From Muribaculaceae bacterium (GTDB lineage: Bacteria; Bacteroidota; Bacteroidia; Bacteroidales; Muribaculaceae), in contig JAFLTU010000002.1 of NCBI GenBank assembly GCA_022509125.1, forward strand, positions 62,001 through 126,000: a DNA stretch of 64,000 nucleotides, written 5' to 3'. A program made the translations under genes and the position numbers. The notes beneath the pieces are model-generated. The model was given only the letters and a program-made list of their open reading frames with translations, searched no databases and was not told the origin of the DNA. Shown here in pieces: positions 63,993 through 64,000 of the stretch. Position 1 is the stretch's first letter. Each line of letters begins with the position of its first letter.

Positions 63993-64000
63993 CCATCCGT

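Noticed and set aside
63914-64000. Minus-strand partial gene at the right edge, possibly a transposase end
   Set aside because: Only 28 codons are open, no motif is recognisable, and the same bases form hairpins.

Overview
The window is a stretch of a Bacteroidales chromosome, possibly Muribaculaceae-like (that family is a guess). Lineage evidence: the gliding-type lipoprotein GldH beside RicT; a Bacteroidetes-type TssD tube protein; a queuine tRNA-ribosyltransferase without its zinc cysteines; RNase Y next to ZapA; and promoters of the Bacteroides form TTTG-N19-21-TAnnTTTG. The sequence is moderately AT-rich, coding density is high, and no intergenic gap reaches 300 bases. No tRNA, rRNA, CRISPR array or intact insertion sequence was seen.

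Layout: (1) 1-5443 is housekeeping: the end of a pseudouridine synthase, an acyltransferase, a membrane metallophosphoesterase, folK, an LptF/G permease and tgt. (2) 5518-13562, minus strand, is a five-gene envelope operon: a beta-propeller protein, a caspase-like protease, a DUF4384 protein, a small secreted protein and a transglutaminase-like protein. (3) 13695-17418 holds a glycosyltransferase and a Ca2+-ATPase. (4) 17595-47045, plus strand, is a continuous block of 24 genes: a type VI secretion system with a complete ubiquitin-like conjugation cassette in the middle. (5) 47155-63880 is housekeeping again: metF, a GH13 enzyme, groES-groEL, nadC, a YraN-type protein, cca, an M24 peptidase, gldH, ricT, rny, zapA, lptD and an HD-domain protein.

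The central locus is the main discovery. In order it encodes ClpV, TssB, TssC, two Hcp/TssD proteins, VgrG and a DUF4280 PAAR-like tip. Next come a cargo-like protein and an unknown. Then follow a ubiquitin-like protein with a free C-terminal glycine, an E2, two envelope proteins, a membrane-anchored JAMM peptidase, a membrane protein combining a RING-like zinc site with a C-terminal FHA domain, and an E1. The baseplate genes (TssG-like, TssK, TssE, TssF) follow directly, then a hydrophobic cargo-like protein, a LysM glucosaminidase, a transmembrane Ser/Thr kinase, a WG-repeat-like secreted protein and a PP2C phosphatase. From E2 to the TssK gene, neighbours overlap or are 1-3 bases apart, so the conjugation genes appear co-expressed with the baseplate genes. 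No TssJ/L/M was recognised, nor the TssN-R set usual in Bacteroidetes. The polytopic RING/FHA protein and its envelope partners are the best candidates for the membrane anchor.

Inferred model: E1 and E2 load the ubiquitin-like protein, the RING/FHA protein directs it at the membrane, and the JAMM protein removes it. The kinase, phosphatase and FHA domain could form a phospho-switch like those of other T6SSs. The conjugation target is unknown.
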